Source of the DNA: Bacteroidia bacterium
Lineage (GTDB): Bacteria > Bacteroidota > Bacteroidia > Flavobacteriales > Flavobacteriaceae
DNA: 64,000 nucleotides
Assembly: GCA_030425285.1 (NCBI GenBank)
Contig: JAUIAY010000003.1
Span: 161,302 to 225,301, forward strand
Direction: 5' to 3'
Shown here: piece by piece, positions 9,461-17,537 of the stretch
Numbering within the stretch: position 1 is the first letter of the stretch
How the letters are laid out: each line of letters opens with the position of its first letter
Position numbers and translations under genes: made by a program
Notes under the pieces: model-generated
The model's input: only the letters and a program-made list of their open reading frames with translations
Database searches by the model: none
Told to the model about the DNA's origin: nothing

Positions 9461-10354
9461 TTATAAACTAAACTTATTTTTTAATAATCTCATAAAATTA
9501 ATGCTAATCGTTTTAAAACTATCCGACCATTTTATCAAACTCACATACAGTTGAAAAAATAATAAAAAATTCCTTATTGCATAGCGACGTTTAGATAATC
9601 TCCAAATTACAAAATTTAAAAAATCAACCTTACTGTTTCGAGTTGTTAGGGTTTGAAATACAGTTTTAGATTTTGAAAGCAATATCAAGCTTTTAAGCAT
9701 TTCTTTATTAGAACGCTTTATCCCTAAAACTTCGTTTTTATTAACAACACACAAAGTTTCGGGTATAAAATAAATTTGAGGCTGATGCACTAAACTTAAT
9801 ATATCGTGTACATAATCTTCATGGTCTCTAAAACTTTTCCAATTGACACTTAAACTAATCTCACTTCTCCATAATGCAGCACCAGTTGCCCAATACTTTT
9901 TCTCTTTAAAGATGAGATCATAAAAATTATAAATGCCTTGATCCATAATCAGTCGCTTGGTAGAGCTATGGGTTCTTTTTAGAAGTATGTTTGCAAATAC
10001 CATTGACACAGATTTTTCTTTTTCTAGTATTTCAACTGTTTTTTCTAAAAACTCAGGTTTCCAAACATCATCCGAATCTAAATAAGCAACATAGCTTCCT
10101 TTAGCTAAAGTTTTTCCTACTGATCTTGCTTTTCCTGGCCCTTGATTTTTAGGTAATCTGTGATAGATTATAGGAATTTCTACAAGAATATCTCGACATT
10201 CCTGAATGCTTAAACCCATTTCTGAAGCATCGTCAATTAATAACACTTCAAAATTACGAAATGTTTGATTTTTTATTGAAATCAAAGTATTTTTCAACAA
10301 ATCTATCCTGTTAAAAATCGGAATAACTATCGATACTTGAGGATTAACTACCAT
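9461..10354 (-). CDS. Glycosyltransferase family 2
   Basis: This 297-residue GT2 enzyme shows VSIVIPIFNRIDLLKNTL at the N-terminus, the nucleotide-binding VLLIDDASEMG near residue 38 and the DxD element YVAYLDSDDVWKPEFL near residue 90. The later DHEDYVHDIL is a likely ED catalytic segment. It lies 33 bp downstream of the GT4 gene on the same strand, in the run that starts at the ABC exporter genes. It should add one residue of the repeat unit in the cytoplasm; the sugar is unknown. A basic, hydrophobic C-terminal tail may associate with the membrane. Confidence 0.92.
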   Translation of the reverse strand: MVVNPQVSIVIPIFNRIDLLKNTLISIKNQTFRNFEVLLIDDASEMGLSIQECRDILVEIPIIYHRLPKNQGPGKARSVGKTLAKGSYVAYLDSDDVWKPEFLEKTVEILEKEKSVSMVFANILLKRTHSSTKRLIMDQGIYNFYDLIFKEKKYWATGAALWRSEISLSVNWKSFRDHEDYVHDILSLVHQPQIYFIPETLCVVNKNEVLGIKRSNKEMLKSLILLSKSKTVFQTLTTRNSKVDFLNFVIWRLSKRRYAIRNFLLFFQLYVSLIKWSDSFKTISINFMRLLKNKFSL

Positions 10355-10387
10355 GTGTTTCTAACAACTTCTTTTCTAGGGTTTGAA

Positions 10388-11635
10388 TTAAGTTATACTT
10401 TTATCAGAAAAATCATCTCCATACAAGGCTAAAAACTGATTTGCAATAACATCTATAGAATATACATTGTTTGCATATTCTTGGGCTTTTAAACTCATCA
10501 TTTTATAACGTTGTGGGTCGTTTATGAGTTTAAAAATCGCTTTAGCATAAACATCAATATCTTTTTCTGCCACTAAAAGTCCTGTCTGTTCGTTTAAGAT
10601 TGTATCTGGTACGCCTCCAGAATCAAAGGCAATAACAGGTAAACCCATGGCTTGAGCCTCCGCAGAAACAATACCTTGGGCTTCTGCTTGCCCTTTAGCA
10701 TTAGTAATAGAGCTCATTAGATAGATATGATTTGACTTTAAAAGACCTTTAATTTCAGCTTGATTTTTATAACCCACCAATTCAACCTGTTTTTCTAATT
10801 GTAATGCTTTTATTTTATTCTGTAAATGGTTATACTTCTGTCCGGTTCCAACAATAGTGTATTTGATATTTAAACCTTTTGCGACTAATAATTTTACAGC
10901 ATCAATCGCCAAATCAAAACCTTTTAGCTTAATGAGTCTTCCTATGGAGATGAGCTTCACAACGTCATCCACAGGTAATTGCTTGGAGATTTTAGTGTTA
11001 AAATACTCAGTATCAATTCCCATGGGCACAACTTCAATTTTATTTTTATCACATCCAAGGGCCATTACTTTGGGAACTAAATATGAGGTATTTACAGTGA
11101 CGAAATTAGAAACCGTAAACAAATTTTTATACCGTTGTTGCAGACTTTTTAATTCTTTATCATTTTTATAGTGTGCATCATGACCATGAAAGGTAGTTAT
11201 AATTTTTGCCTGTAAAAAGCCATTCTCTGACATTACTTCAATAGGCTTACCTCCATTTGCAAATTGAATATGAAACACATCCACATGGCGGAAATTAGAA
11301 AAAAAATTCAGTACATAAGGCAAATTAGTAAACCTATGTTTTATAGATAAGTGTGGGGTTTTTAACCAGTATTTAAAGTACTTGATTATAGGTATAATTC
11401 CCAGGCCCAATCTTACTATATTAGATTTTGGTAACTTGTAATTGATTTCTACTACATTCTCTAAAATACCATATTCTTCAAGTAGTTTTTTTTGTGTTGA
11501 TTGTTCGATGGCTTTTAAGTTGTGGGCCAATACACAAACATTATAACCCTTCTTTTTTAAAGCAATAATTTGATTGGTAACAAACGTTTCTGATGCTACA
11601 GGAAAATTAGGCACAACAAAACATATTGTTTTCAT
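10388..11635 (-). CDS. Glycosyltransferase family 4
   Basis: The 415-residue protein is a GT-B fold retaining transferase. The N-terminal domain begins ICFVVPNFPVASETFVTNQI, typical of the ExoL/WcaL-like subgroup that starts with a PxxSETF motif. The C-terminal domain has LISIGRLIKLKGFDLAIDAV (~229-248) and the donor-binding EAQAMGLPVIAFDSGGVPD (~325-343). Its ATG shares four bases (ATGA) with the stop of the upstream hydrolase-like gene, suggesting translational coupling. It acts in the cytoplasm in building the exported polysaccharide. Confidence 0.93.
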   Translation of the reverse strand: MKTICFVVPNFPVASETFVTNQIIALKKKGYNVCVLAHNLKAIEQSTQKKLLEEYGILENVVEINYKLPKSNIVRLGLGIIPIIKYFKYWLKTPHLSIKHRFTNLPYVLNFFSNFRHVDVFHIQFANGGKPIEVMSENGFLQAKIITTFHGHDAHYKNDKELKSLQQRYKNLFTVSNFVTVNTSYLVPKVMALGCDKNKIEVVPMGIDTEYFNTKISKQLPVDDVVKLISIGRLIKLKGFDLAIDAVKLLVAKGLNIKYTIVGTGQKYNHLQNKIKALQLEKQVELVGYKNQAEIKGLLKSNHIYLMSSITNAKGQAEAQGIVSAEAQAMGLPVIAFDSGGVPDTILNEQTGLLVAEKDIDVYAKAIFKLINDPQRYKMMSLKAQEYANNVYSIDVIANQFLALYGDDFSDKSIT

Positions 11636-12327
11636 TTTAGGTTAATTGCGTTATTAACGATATTAACTAGTTGATCCTCGTCACGCAAAACTTTAATCAA
11701 ATTATGATCTCCTCTTCCAAATGGATAAAGGCTTACATTTTTGATTTTATGCAACCTTTCAGAGTGCAAACGATCTAACTTATCCTTTGTTGAATAATAA
11801 ATATTTATTTTAGTTAAATAATCATTTCTCTTTAGAAATGATTTCAAATTATAAAACATCTTTTGATTTCCATTGTTCGAATGGACATTTGATATTTCTT
11901 TAGACCATCTAACATCCCTATAGAAAAAGCGTTTTGTTTTACCAATGAATGTCTGAGGGGAAAATGCAATTACACAATCTATGTTAAGGATAACTCCAAA
12001 AAGGATTGCACCATATCCACCCATAGAATTCCCAATAAATACAACTCTTTCGTAAGCTTTCTTAAGAATTATACTTTTCAGTAATTCACTTGTCAGTTGG
12101 ATGTTTTTCACCTCTTTATTTATTCCCTTGTGGTACCAAGATTGATTTATATCCTTAATAAAAACTTTATCACAACTTATATTTTTCAAACTATTATAGA
12201 ATTCATAAACAGCCATTCCAATCCCCTGCTTTATCCCACCAAACGATACAAGTAGAACATTTGAATTATTGTCTTCTATAGAAAGATTGTCAAATTTCAA
12301 TATTTTTTGATTTAATCCATTCATCAT
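11632..12327 (-). CDS. Alpha/beta-hydrolase-like protein
   Basis: I place the start at the Met-Met-Asn-Gly-Leu pair (12327 or 12324) rather than at the frame's first ATG (12372), because that leaves a short overlap with the upstream sulfotransferase, as elsewhere in this operon. The resulting ~231-residue protein has the nucleophile elbow GNSMGGYGAILFG, a likely acid in YYSTKDKLDR and a late GDHNL histidine, so a serine alpha/beta-hydrolase triad is complete in outline. Relatives in glycan loci are thought to be esterases or accessory proteins. Substrate unknown. The stop overlaps the next GT4 start (ATGA). Confidence 0.65.
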   Translation of the reverse strand: MMNGLNQKILKFDNLSIEDNNSNVLLVSFGGIKQGIGMAVYEFYNSLKNISCDKVFIKDINQSWYHKGINKEVKNIQLTSELLKSIILKKAYERVVFIGNSMGGYGAILFGVILNIDCVIAFSPQTFIGKTKRFFYRDVRWSKEISNVHSNNGNQKMFYNLKSFLKRNDYLTKINIYYSTKDKLDRLHSERLHKIKNVSLYPFGRGDHNLIKVLRDEDQLVNIVNNAINLK

Positions 12328-13003
12328 AAAAAAATAAATCTTCTTTATCAAACATAGGCTCCCATGCATCAATTATTGCTTTATTGGGCAAAAGTCCAAT
12401 AGGTTTTGCAATAATTTTTAGGTTGTCTTTAGAAAGTTTGCAAGTTGTCTTAAAATAATACTCATGTATTCTTAAATACTGTTTATAAGGCTCATTAATT
12501 AAATCCTTATATTTAATTATCATGACCTTATCATTTTTTTCGGCAGCGTCATACCAACTTTTCACATGTTCTGCCCAATGTTCTAAAATAGTCAATTTTG
12601 GTTCGACTTGTTTTGATGGTGTCCCATGCCAGTCGATAGGGGTTCTTAAAAATTCTTTAAATGATAATTGACTAATATCTTTATGCAAGAAATTAGGTGT
12701 TTTCCAGACAGAATAGGCTACAGCACGACCATCTCTGACAATATAGATTTTAGGTTTGTCATTCTCATTTCTATCAGCAAAATAATGATTTCCAAAAAGT
12801 TTACCATAAGGATTGCCTTCTAACTTCACTTTTCTATTAGACCAATGTCCCCAAGCTACATTTGCAATAAACAAGTTTTTATTTGGATAAAAATTCTTAG
12901 CTAAAAAAGCTTCTAAAAAATGAGTGCCCGAACGAGGATGCGAATACACTTTGAGTAATTCCGGATCTTTTTCACCTAGAATGTTTTTAATTCTTTTAAT
13001 CAT
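12290..13003 (-). CDS. PAPS-dependent sulfotransferase
   Basis: This 237-residue protein opens with LLKVYSHPRSGTHFLEAFL, the 5'-phosphosulfate loop, and has the 3'-phosphate-binding PKIYIVRDGRAVAYSVWK near residue 85. It is shorter than the other sulfotransferase of the locus and clearly distinct from it. Its start overlaps the end of the ABC ATPase gene by 8 bp and its end overlaps the hydrolase gene, so it sits inside the export operon. Sulfation of a sugar hydroxyl in the exported glycan is the expected role. Confidence 0.85.
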   Translation of the reverse strand: MIKRIKNILGEKDPELLKVYSHPRSGTHFLEAFLAKNFYPNKNLFIANVAWGHWSNRKVKLEGNPYGKLFGNHYFADRNENDKPKIYIVRDGRAVAYSVWKTPNFLHKDISQLSFKEFLRTPIDWHGTPSKQVEPKLTILEHWAEHVKSWYDAAEKNDKVMIIKYKDLINEPYKQYLRIHEYYFKTTCKLSKDNLKIIAKPIGLLPNKAIIDAWEPMFDKEDLFFYDEWIKSKNIEI

Positions 13004-14282
13004 CTACAACTTTTAATTTTCCGGGAAACACAGCTGTACTGCCTTTTCTATTTAGCTTGCCTGATTTCCACAAATCGCCAGCCAGTACATTTATGGTTGC
13101 AGCGTTTTCTATTAAATCAACAAAATTTTCTGCTTGAGTATCATTTTCAGTTATTAAAATTCTCAAATTATACGAGCCTGCTCTTAAATAGAAATTAGGT
13201 ATTTCTAATTCGATGAATTTGTTTTGTTCAAGTTCTTTTAAATTATAACCCATCTCATCATTCGTGTAGGAAAGTGCAAAGTTAAGATTCGAATCTAAAA
13301 AATTAACTGCTAAAAAAAGTCTGTCATAGTTTACAGTAGAATTTTTGTGAATTTCTAATCTTACTTTTAAATATTCTCCTGAAATAACATCATTAACTAA
13401 ATCATTCTTATTATTGAGAAAACTAATTGCTTTAACTTGTAATTTTTGGTTACCTATTCTATCCGTCCGTTCTATTAATGCAGTATTTTGCTCTTTTTCA
13501 TTTTTTAAGTAAAAATCAACTGCATCATCTGCTGTGCCTTCAAAAGCAGTTTTACCATGTTCCAAAACAATACCTTTAGCACACAAACTCTTAACCGCAG
13601 CCATATTATGGCTTACAAACAAAACCGTTCGTCCTTCCCCCCTGCTAATGTCCTGCATCTTACCAATAGCCTTTTTTTGAAATTCGGCATCACCCACCGC
13701 TAGCACCTCATCAACCACCAAAATATCCGGTTCCAAAAATGCCGCTACCGCAAAGGCCAGACGCACGCGCATCCCACTGCTATAACGTTTTACAGGCGTA
13801 TCAACATACCGCTCACAGCCACTAAAGTCTATAATTTCAGCCTCCTTACTTTGTATTTCGGCCTTGGTCATACCCAATATGGCACCATTTAAATATATAT
13901 TCTCACGCCCGGTCAATTCGGGGTGAAACCCAGTACCTACTTCCAGCAAACTCGCTATACGCCCTCGGGTTTTAATTTCGCCAGTAGTAGGACTGGTCAC
14001 ACGGCTTAATATTTTTAACAAGGTACTCTTCCCGGCACCATTTTTACCAATAATACCCAGCACCTCACCCTGTTGCACTTCAAAATTAATATCCTGTAAA
14101 GCCCATACATAGTCGCTATCAGCCTTGGCACTTCTATCGTTCACGGAGCCCACTTTCAAATACGGGTCTTCTTTTCCACGTACACGGTGCCACCAACGAT
14201 TCAAATCATGGCTCAACGTACCCGTACCCACTAATCCCAGTCGGTATTGCTTACTTATATTTTCAGCCTTTAATATGACCAT
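12996..14282 (-). CDS. Polysaccharide ABC exporter ATPase (Wzt/TagH type)
   Basis: The first ~240 of 428 residues form the nucleotide-binding domain: Walker A GIIGKNGAGKSTLLKIL (~85), signature YSSGMRVRLAFAVAAF and Walker B EPDILVVDEVLAVGD, then the H-loop SHNMAAV. Residues ~270-428 form a beta-rich C-terminal domain like the glycan-binding domain of Wzt, which recognises the capped end of the chain. The partner permease lies just upstream but is separated by an inserted four-helix-bundle gene and repeat arrays. ABC-dependent export implies that the chain is polymerised in the cytoplasm. Confidence 0.93.
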   Translation of the reverse strand: MVILKAENISKQYRLGLVGTGTLSHDLNRWWHRVRGKEDPYLKVGSVNDRSAKADSDYVWALQDINFEVQQGEVLGIIGKNGAGKSTLLKILSRVTSPTTGEIKTRGRIASLLEVGTGFHPELTGRENIYLNGAILGMTKAEIQSKEAEIIDFSGCERYVDTPVKRYSSGMRVRLAFAVAAFLEPDILVVDEVLAVGDAEFQKKAIGKMQDISRGEGRTVLFVSHNMAAVKSLCAKGIVLEHGKTAFEGTADDAVDFYLKNEKEQNTALIERTDRIGNQKLQVKAISFLNNKNDLVNDVISGEYLKVRLEIHKNSTVNYDRLFLAVNFLDSNLNFALSYTNDEMGYNLKELEQNKFIELEIPNFYLRAGSYNLRILITENDTQAENFVDLIENAATINVLAGDLWKSGKLNRKGSTAVFPGKLKVVDD

Positions 14283-14292
14283 GCATCTTCTT

Positions 14293-14425
14293 TATTCTTA
14301 ATTCTTTGTACTTATTACTAAATCCCTTGTACTCAATTCCTAATACCCACAACTGACTACTGACAACTGACAACGGTCAACCCACAACTGTCAACCCACA
14401 ACACACAACTGACAACCGACAACCA
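14293..14425. repeat. Heptad array 1 (degenerate 7-bp period)
   Basis: The sequence can be cut into successive 7-mers such as ATTCCTA, ATACCCA, CAACTGA, CTACTGA, CAACTGA, CAACGGT, CAACCCA, CAACTGT, CAACCCA. The unit drifts but the period stays at 7 bp. It fills the gap between the start of the ABC ATPase gene and the end of the four-helix-bundle gene. Confidence 0.85.
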
Positions 14426-14427
14426 CA

Positions 14428-14787
14428 TCATTTCCAATCTTTTTCAACATACTGAATAAACTTAAATAATTTTGCTCCCAACATATCATATTTATCCAAT
14501 AAAATCTGTGCTTCCAAATCTGGATATAATTTATGAATCATTTCTAATTGCGATATACATTCTAAAAGCGAGGCATGGGCATAAACCAAAAACTTAATGA
14601 AATCTTGTTTATACCGACGCCTTCCGTAACCTTCTACAATATTATCCTTAACACTCTTTGACGAACGACGAATCTGGCTCCCTTGTTCGTACAACTCAAA
14701 CTTTGGCAATTTCATAGAAATGCTATGTACTTCTAGGGCATAATCACACGCTAAATTATATATATCTAAATCTTTATACGACTTCAT
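14428..14787 (-). CDS. Four-helix-bundle protein (S23 / 23S-rRNA intervening-sequence family)
   Basis: The 119-residue protein matches the S23 family end to end: [20 protein letters not shown], then the conserved [20 protein letters not shown] (about residues 57-76), then [15 protein letters not shown]. The family is named for ORFs in 23S rRNA intervening sequences and includes Avd, the accessory protein of diversity-generating retroelements; most chromosomal copies have no known function. Here it lies between the permease and ATPase genes of one ABC exporter, on the same strand, with a heptad-repeat array on each side. That layout suggests an insertion into an older operon. No reverse transcriptase or template repeat was seen. 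Confidence 0.88.
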   Translation of the reverse strand: MKSYKDLDIYNLACDYALEVHSISMKLPKFELYEQGSQIRRSSKSVKDNIVEGYGRRRYKQDFIKFLVYAHASLLECISQLEMIHKLYPDLEAQILLDKYDMLGAKLFKFIQYVEKDWK

Positions 14788-14806
14788 AATCTCTTCCTTA
14801 CTTTTA

Positions 14807-14891
14807 AACTAACTCCCAACCGACAACACACAACAGGCAACACAACTGACAACAGACAACCCACAACCCACAACCGACAACCGACAACCGT
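14807..14891. repeat. Heptad array 2 (degenerate 7-bp period)
   Basis: This array reads as 7-mers built on CAACNNN: CAACCGA, CAACACA, CAACAGG, then CAACTGA, CAACAGA, CAACCCA (twice), CAACCGA (twice), CAACCGT. It occupies the whole gap between the four-helix-bundle gene and the 3' end of the permease. The permease stop (TAG, read as CTA at 14892-14894) directly continues the array. Confidence 0.88.
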
Positions 14892-15758
14892 CTATACCGT
14901 ATCAATAAACGTCTTCTCCGTCCTATTAAAAATAATGATCCCAACCAAAAACAGTAAAACACTAATAACAAGTGTATAGGAAAATCCAAACCAAGTAAAC
15001 GTACCCGTATCCAACAACATATACCGAAATCCCTCAATAATCTGGGTTAACGGATTGTACTCAACAAAGGTCGCCACCCAACCTGGAAACTTTTTATGCG
15101 CTTCAGAAAGAGGATAAGGTACAGCCGACATGTACATAAGCAACTGAACCCCAAAGCCAATAACCACCGTCATATCCCGGTATTTGGTAGTCATAGATGA
15201 CAGAATCATCCCCAGACCTAGACCCATTAAAGCCATCATCAAAATGTAAACTGGGAATAATAATAGACTCGTATTAGGTTGAACACCAGCTCCAATGCTC
15301 AAATAATACATATAAAATCCAAAAAAAATACCTAATTGTATAAAGAACTTTAATAAATTGGAAATCGTTACAGACATGGGCATAATCACTCGTGGGAAGT
15401 ACACCTTCCCAAAAATATTCTGATTCTTATTAAAAGTATCACTAGTACCCGACAAGCATTCTTTAAAATAATTCCAAGCAGTAATACCAGCCAAATTAAA
15501 CAAAAAATTAGGTACCATACCCGTACTGATGCTTCCTAGATTATTAAAAATCAAGGTGAAAATTACAGAAGTAAACAACGGCTGGATCACGTACCACAAA
15601 GGTCCTAAAATAGTCTGCTTATAAACGGTGACAATATCCCGTTTCACAAACAGAATCAATAAATCCCGATAACGCCAAATCTCCTGAAAATTAAAGTCTA
15701 TAAGCTTGCGCTTGCTGGAAATGGTATAAAGCCACGGATCCCTGTCACTAATCGCCAA
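14892..15758 (-). CDS. Polysaccharide ABC exporter permease (Wzm/TagG type)
   Basis: The 288-residue protein has the amphipathic N-terminal region IWRYRDLLILFVKRDIVTVYKQ and GPLWYVIQPLF, characteristic of ABC-2 polysaccharide permeases, followed by six hydrophobic segments. It forms the membrane channel that exports the finished, lipid-linked glycan with the ATPase encoded downstream. The start is TTG: an in-frame TAG lies nine codons upstream and no ATG exists before the conserved region. The stop codon abuts heptad array 2. The separation from its ATPase gene by a four-helix-bundle gene and repeats is unusual. Confidence 0.92.
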   Translation of the reverse strand: MAISDRDPWLYTISSKRKLIDFNFQEIWRYRDLLILFVKRDIVTVYKQTILGPLWYVIQPLFTSVIFTLIFNNLGSISTGMVPNFLFNLAGITAWNYFKECLSGTSDTFNKNQNIFGKVYFPRVIMPMSVTISNLLKFFIQLGIFFGFYMYYLSIGAGVQPNTSLLLFPVYILMMALMGLGLGMILSSMTTKYRDMTVVIGFGVQLLMYMSAVPYPLSEAHKKFPGWVATFVEYNPLTQIIEGFRYMLLDTGTFTWFGFSYTLVISVLLFLVGIIIFNRTEKTFIDTV

Positions 15759-15850
15759 TGTTAGGTGTATTTTTGGTTTTGGCTAATATAAAAAATGCCA
15801 GTTACATACGGAAGGATAATGATTTAGATTTTTAGGCAGTAGTGAGTCGT

Positions 15851-15899
15851 GAGTAATGAGTAATGAGTAATGAGTAATGAGTAATGAGTAATGAGTAAA
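15851..15899. repeat. Heptad array 3: GAGTAAT tandem
   Basis: Six perfect GAGTAAT units run head to tail, followed by GAGTAAA. This is the most regular of the heptad arrays in the window and gives the period directly. Related degenerate units (GAGTCGT) precede it from about 15843. Confidence 0.95.
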
Positions 15900-15919
15900 A
15901 AACTATAAAAGCCACCCGC

Positions 15920-16013
15920 AATAACTAATAACTAATACCTAATACCTAATACCTAATACCTACTGTCAATCACAAATCGTAAATCCTAAATCGTCAATCG
16001 TCAATCGTCTCCC
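15920..16013. repeat. Heptad array 4: AATACCT / CAATCGT
   Basis: Units change stepwise but keep the 7-bp period: AATAACT (twice), AATACCT (several copies), then CAATCAC, AAATCGT, AAATCCT, AAATCGT, CAATCGT (twice), CTCCCG. The shift of unit sequence without loss of phase is typical of all arrays in this locus. Confidence 0.9.
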
Positions 16014-16116
16014 GATGCTCAAAGAAATAATCCCAAAAAGCAGTTAAAGCATGCATAATATAAAATTGAAGGGTTTATAAAGAACAACAAAATCAAAATA
16101 TAAAAGAATAAAAAAG

Positions 16117-16314
16117 CTATTTCAACCCATTAATCTGTTTAAAAACATCATCAAAGGGCAAGCCCATATAATCACAAAATTCCCATATAGTTACTACTTG
16201 ATGACGCTGCTTTTTATGAAGAAATCGAATGTCCCGAATCAGCTCTCGGGCATAACTGGCACTTCGGCCTGTTATAAAAACCACATCTTGTGGATAAATA
16301 CATAGTCGCTGCAT
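16117..16314 (-). CDS. Small conserved flavobacterial protein, 65 aa, possible HTH
   Basis: The 65-residue protein begins MQRLCIYPQDVVFITGRS, then SYARELIRDIRF and VTIWEFCDYMGL. From memory, short proteins with this start (MQRLCIYPxDVxxITG) recur in flavobacterial genomes; I know of no assigned function. The pattern helix, ITGRSASYARELIRDIR, then VTIWEFCDYMG is compatible with a small helix-turn-helix or excisionase-like fold, but this is inference. It is divergent from the 249-residue gene at 16740, and the two may form a unit. Stop and start are well defined and the AT content matches the surroundings. Confidence 0.65.
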   Translation of the reverse strand: MQRLCIYPQDVVFITGRSASYARELIRDIRFLHKKQRHQVVTIWEFCDYMGLPFDDVFKQINGLK

Positions 16315-16423
16315 AATTTAAAATCTGCATTTAGTTAATAATAAAAAATCAACGACAAACAATACTAATCATTTTTATAAAAATGTACAAGAGAAAAAAC
16401 AGCAATTTTGAGTATGGATTAGC

Positions 16424-16461
16424 TATGGCTAGTGTATGGCTAGTGTATGGCTAGTGTATGG
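16424..16461. repeat. 11-bp tandem repeat (TATGGCTAGTG), 3.5 copies
   Basis: Three perfect copies of TATGGCTAGTG are followed by TATGG. They lie in the 425-bp divergent gap between the 65-residue gene and the 249-residue gene (16315-16739). The rest of that gap is A-rich and shows no gene I would support; the short frame across 16436-16624 starts inside the repeat and has no recognisable features. Confidence 0.9.
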
Positions 16462-16739
16462 AAGGGGCATTTCAGCAGAAATAGTCATAAACAGTAGAAA
16501 TAGTCAAAAACAGCGAAAAATCACGAAAACAACAAATATGAACAAAGACAACACAAACAACAGATTTAAAAAACAACCCAAACAGTTTATAGCGACATTC
16601 GTATCAGGTACTTTGGCCTTCTAAAATAGGTTAAATGCAATTCAGCCTAGGCAACCTAAAGCGAAAGCCCCAAATCAGGTACCACAAGTTTAACCAGAAA
16701 CTGTATAACCCAAAACACAGTTTCACAAAACCTAATATC

Positions 16740-17489
16740 ATGGCAAAACTTAAAAGTTTTATCAAAATTGAAGGTACACTAGACGACTTGACCTTTTATA
16801 AAGGTAAGGAAGGGTACCTTGTAAAAACCAAAAGCGCAGTAAGCGCTAAACGAATCAAATCAGATCCAGCATTCGCAAGAACCAGAGAAAATGGTTCCGA
16901 ATTTGGACATGCGGCCAAAAGTGGAAAACTATTACGCCGTGCCATCCTTGACCTTTTGGCCGATGCCAAAGACGATTTAGTAACGGCAAGACTCACCCAA
17001 GTCATGACACAAGTCAAAAACGCCGATACAACATCGCCTCGCGGGCAACGTAATGTGGCTATAGGCTTGGCTACACCCACTGGAAAATTGGCGCTTAATG
17101 GTTTCAATTTTAATGGCAATGCTATTCTAGGGAGCGTTCTATTGAGCGATTACACCCTAGATACGGCTACCGGCGAAATTGATATCCCAGATTTCGTGCC
17201 ACAACAAAAACTGGCAAGTCCAGAAGGGGCTACACACGTGAGTCTGGAAACCGGATTCTTAAATTTGGACTTCGCCACAGATGATAAAGATCTGCAATTG
17301 AGCCCAATTTTTAATACGCCAATTAATAATACGGTAACCCCAGTTACCCTAACACCGGCAGCAGTTCCGTTAGGAAGTGGGAATCAGTTATATTTCTTAA
17401 AAGTAGCATTCTTTCAAGAAGTAAACGGCATACAATACCCACTAAACAACGGTGCTTATAATGCCCTGCAATTAATTGATGTATTGTAA
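16740..17489 (+). CDS. Conserved flavobacterial protein of unknown function, ~249 aa
   Basis: I start the gene at the ATG giving MAKLKSFIKIEGTLDDLTFY, since the 35 codons upstream look non-coding and this N-terminus is what I recall for the family. The conserved core is KGKEGYLVKTKSAVSAKRI, then ARTRENGSEFGHAAKSGKLL and RNADTTSPRG-like text (here VKNADTTSPRGQRNV). There is no signal peptide, membrane segment or catalytic motif. The second half is rich in short beta strands with NGFNFNGNAIL. Function unknown. A strong terminator follows 24 bp after the stop. From memory the family resembles DUF6266, but I am not certain. Confidence 0.75.
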   Translation: MAKLKSFIKIEGTLDDLTFYKGKEGYLVKTKSAVSAKRIKSDPAFARTRENGSEFGHAAKSGKLLRRAILDLLADAKDDLVTARLTQVMTQVKNADTTSPRGQRNVAIGLATPTGKLALNGFNFNGNAILGSVLLSDYTLDTATGEIDIPDFVPQQKLASPEGATHVSLETGFLNLDFATDDKDLQLSPIFNTPINNTVTPVTLTPAAVPLGSGNQLYFLKVAFFQEVNGIQYPLNNGAYNALQLIDVL

Positions 17490-17513
17490 CCCGATACGCA
17501 CGTAATCAGAAAA

Positions 17514-17537
17514 GGAAGCTTCGGCTTCCTTTTTTTT
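17514..17537 (+). terminator. Rho-independent terminator after the 249-aa gene
   Basis: GGAAGC, a TTCG tetraloop and GCTTCC form a perfect 6-bp stem, followed by eight T. It lies 24 bp after the stop codon at 17489. The stable UUCG loop and T-run make this a textbook intrinsic terminator. Confidence 0.95.

Larger units (their letters stand above)
15759..16116. other. Repeat-rich intergenic region, 358 bp
   Basis: No coding frame is convincing here. The stretch holds two heptad arrays, described separately, followed by an AT-rich tail leading to the 3' end of the 65-residue gene. Since the permease and the 65-residue gene are both on the minus strand, the permease promoter could also lie in its right part, but no clear TAnnTTTG box was recognised. 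Confidence 0.6.

Noticed and set aside
12328..12372. Extended N-terminus of the hydrolase-like protein
   Set aside because: The extra 15 residues lie within the coding end of the sulfotransferase and do not resemble an alpha/beta-hydrolase start; the inner Met pair gives a short overlap typical of the operon.
14428..14787. Diversity-generating retroelement (S23 protein as Avd)
   Set aside because: No reverse transcriptase, template repeat or variable C-type lectin gene is present in the window.
14804..15037. Open frame on the minus strand across heptad array 2 and the permease end
   Set aside because: It overlaps the permease in another frame and its Leu/Cys/Val-rich text follows from the repeat; not a gene.
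15851..16013. CRISPR array
   Set aside because: The units are 7 bp and contiguous, without spacers of constant length, and there are no cas genes.
16436..16624. Short plus-strand frame upstream of the 249-residue gene
   Set aside because: It starts inside the 11-bp tandem repeat, is Asn/Lys-rich by base composition, and has no recognisable feature.
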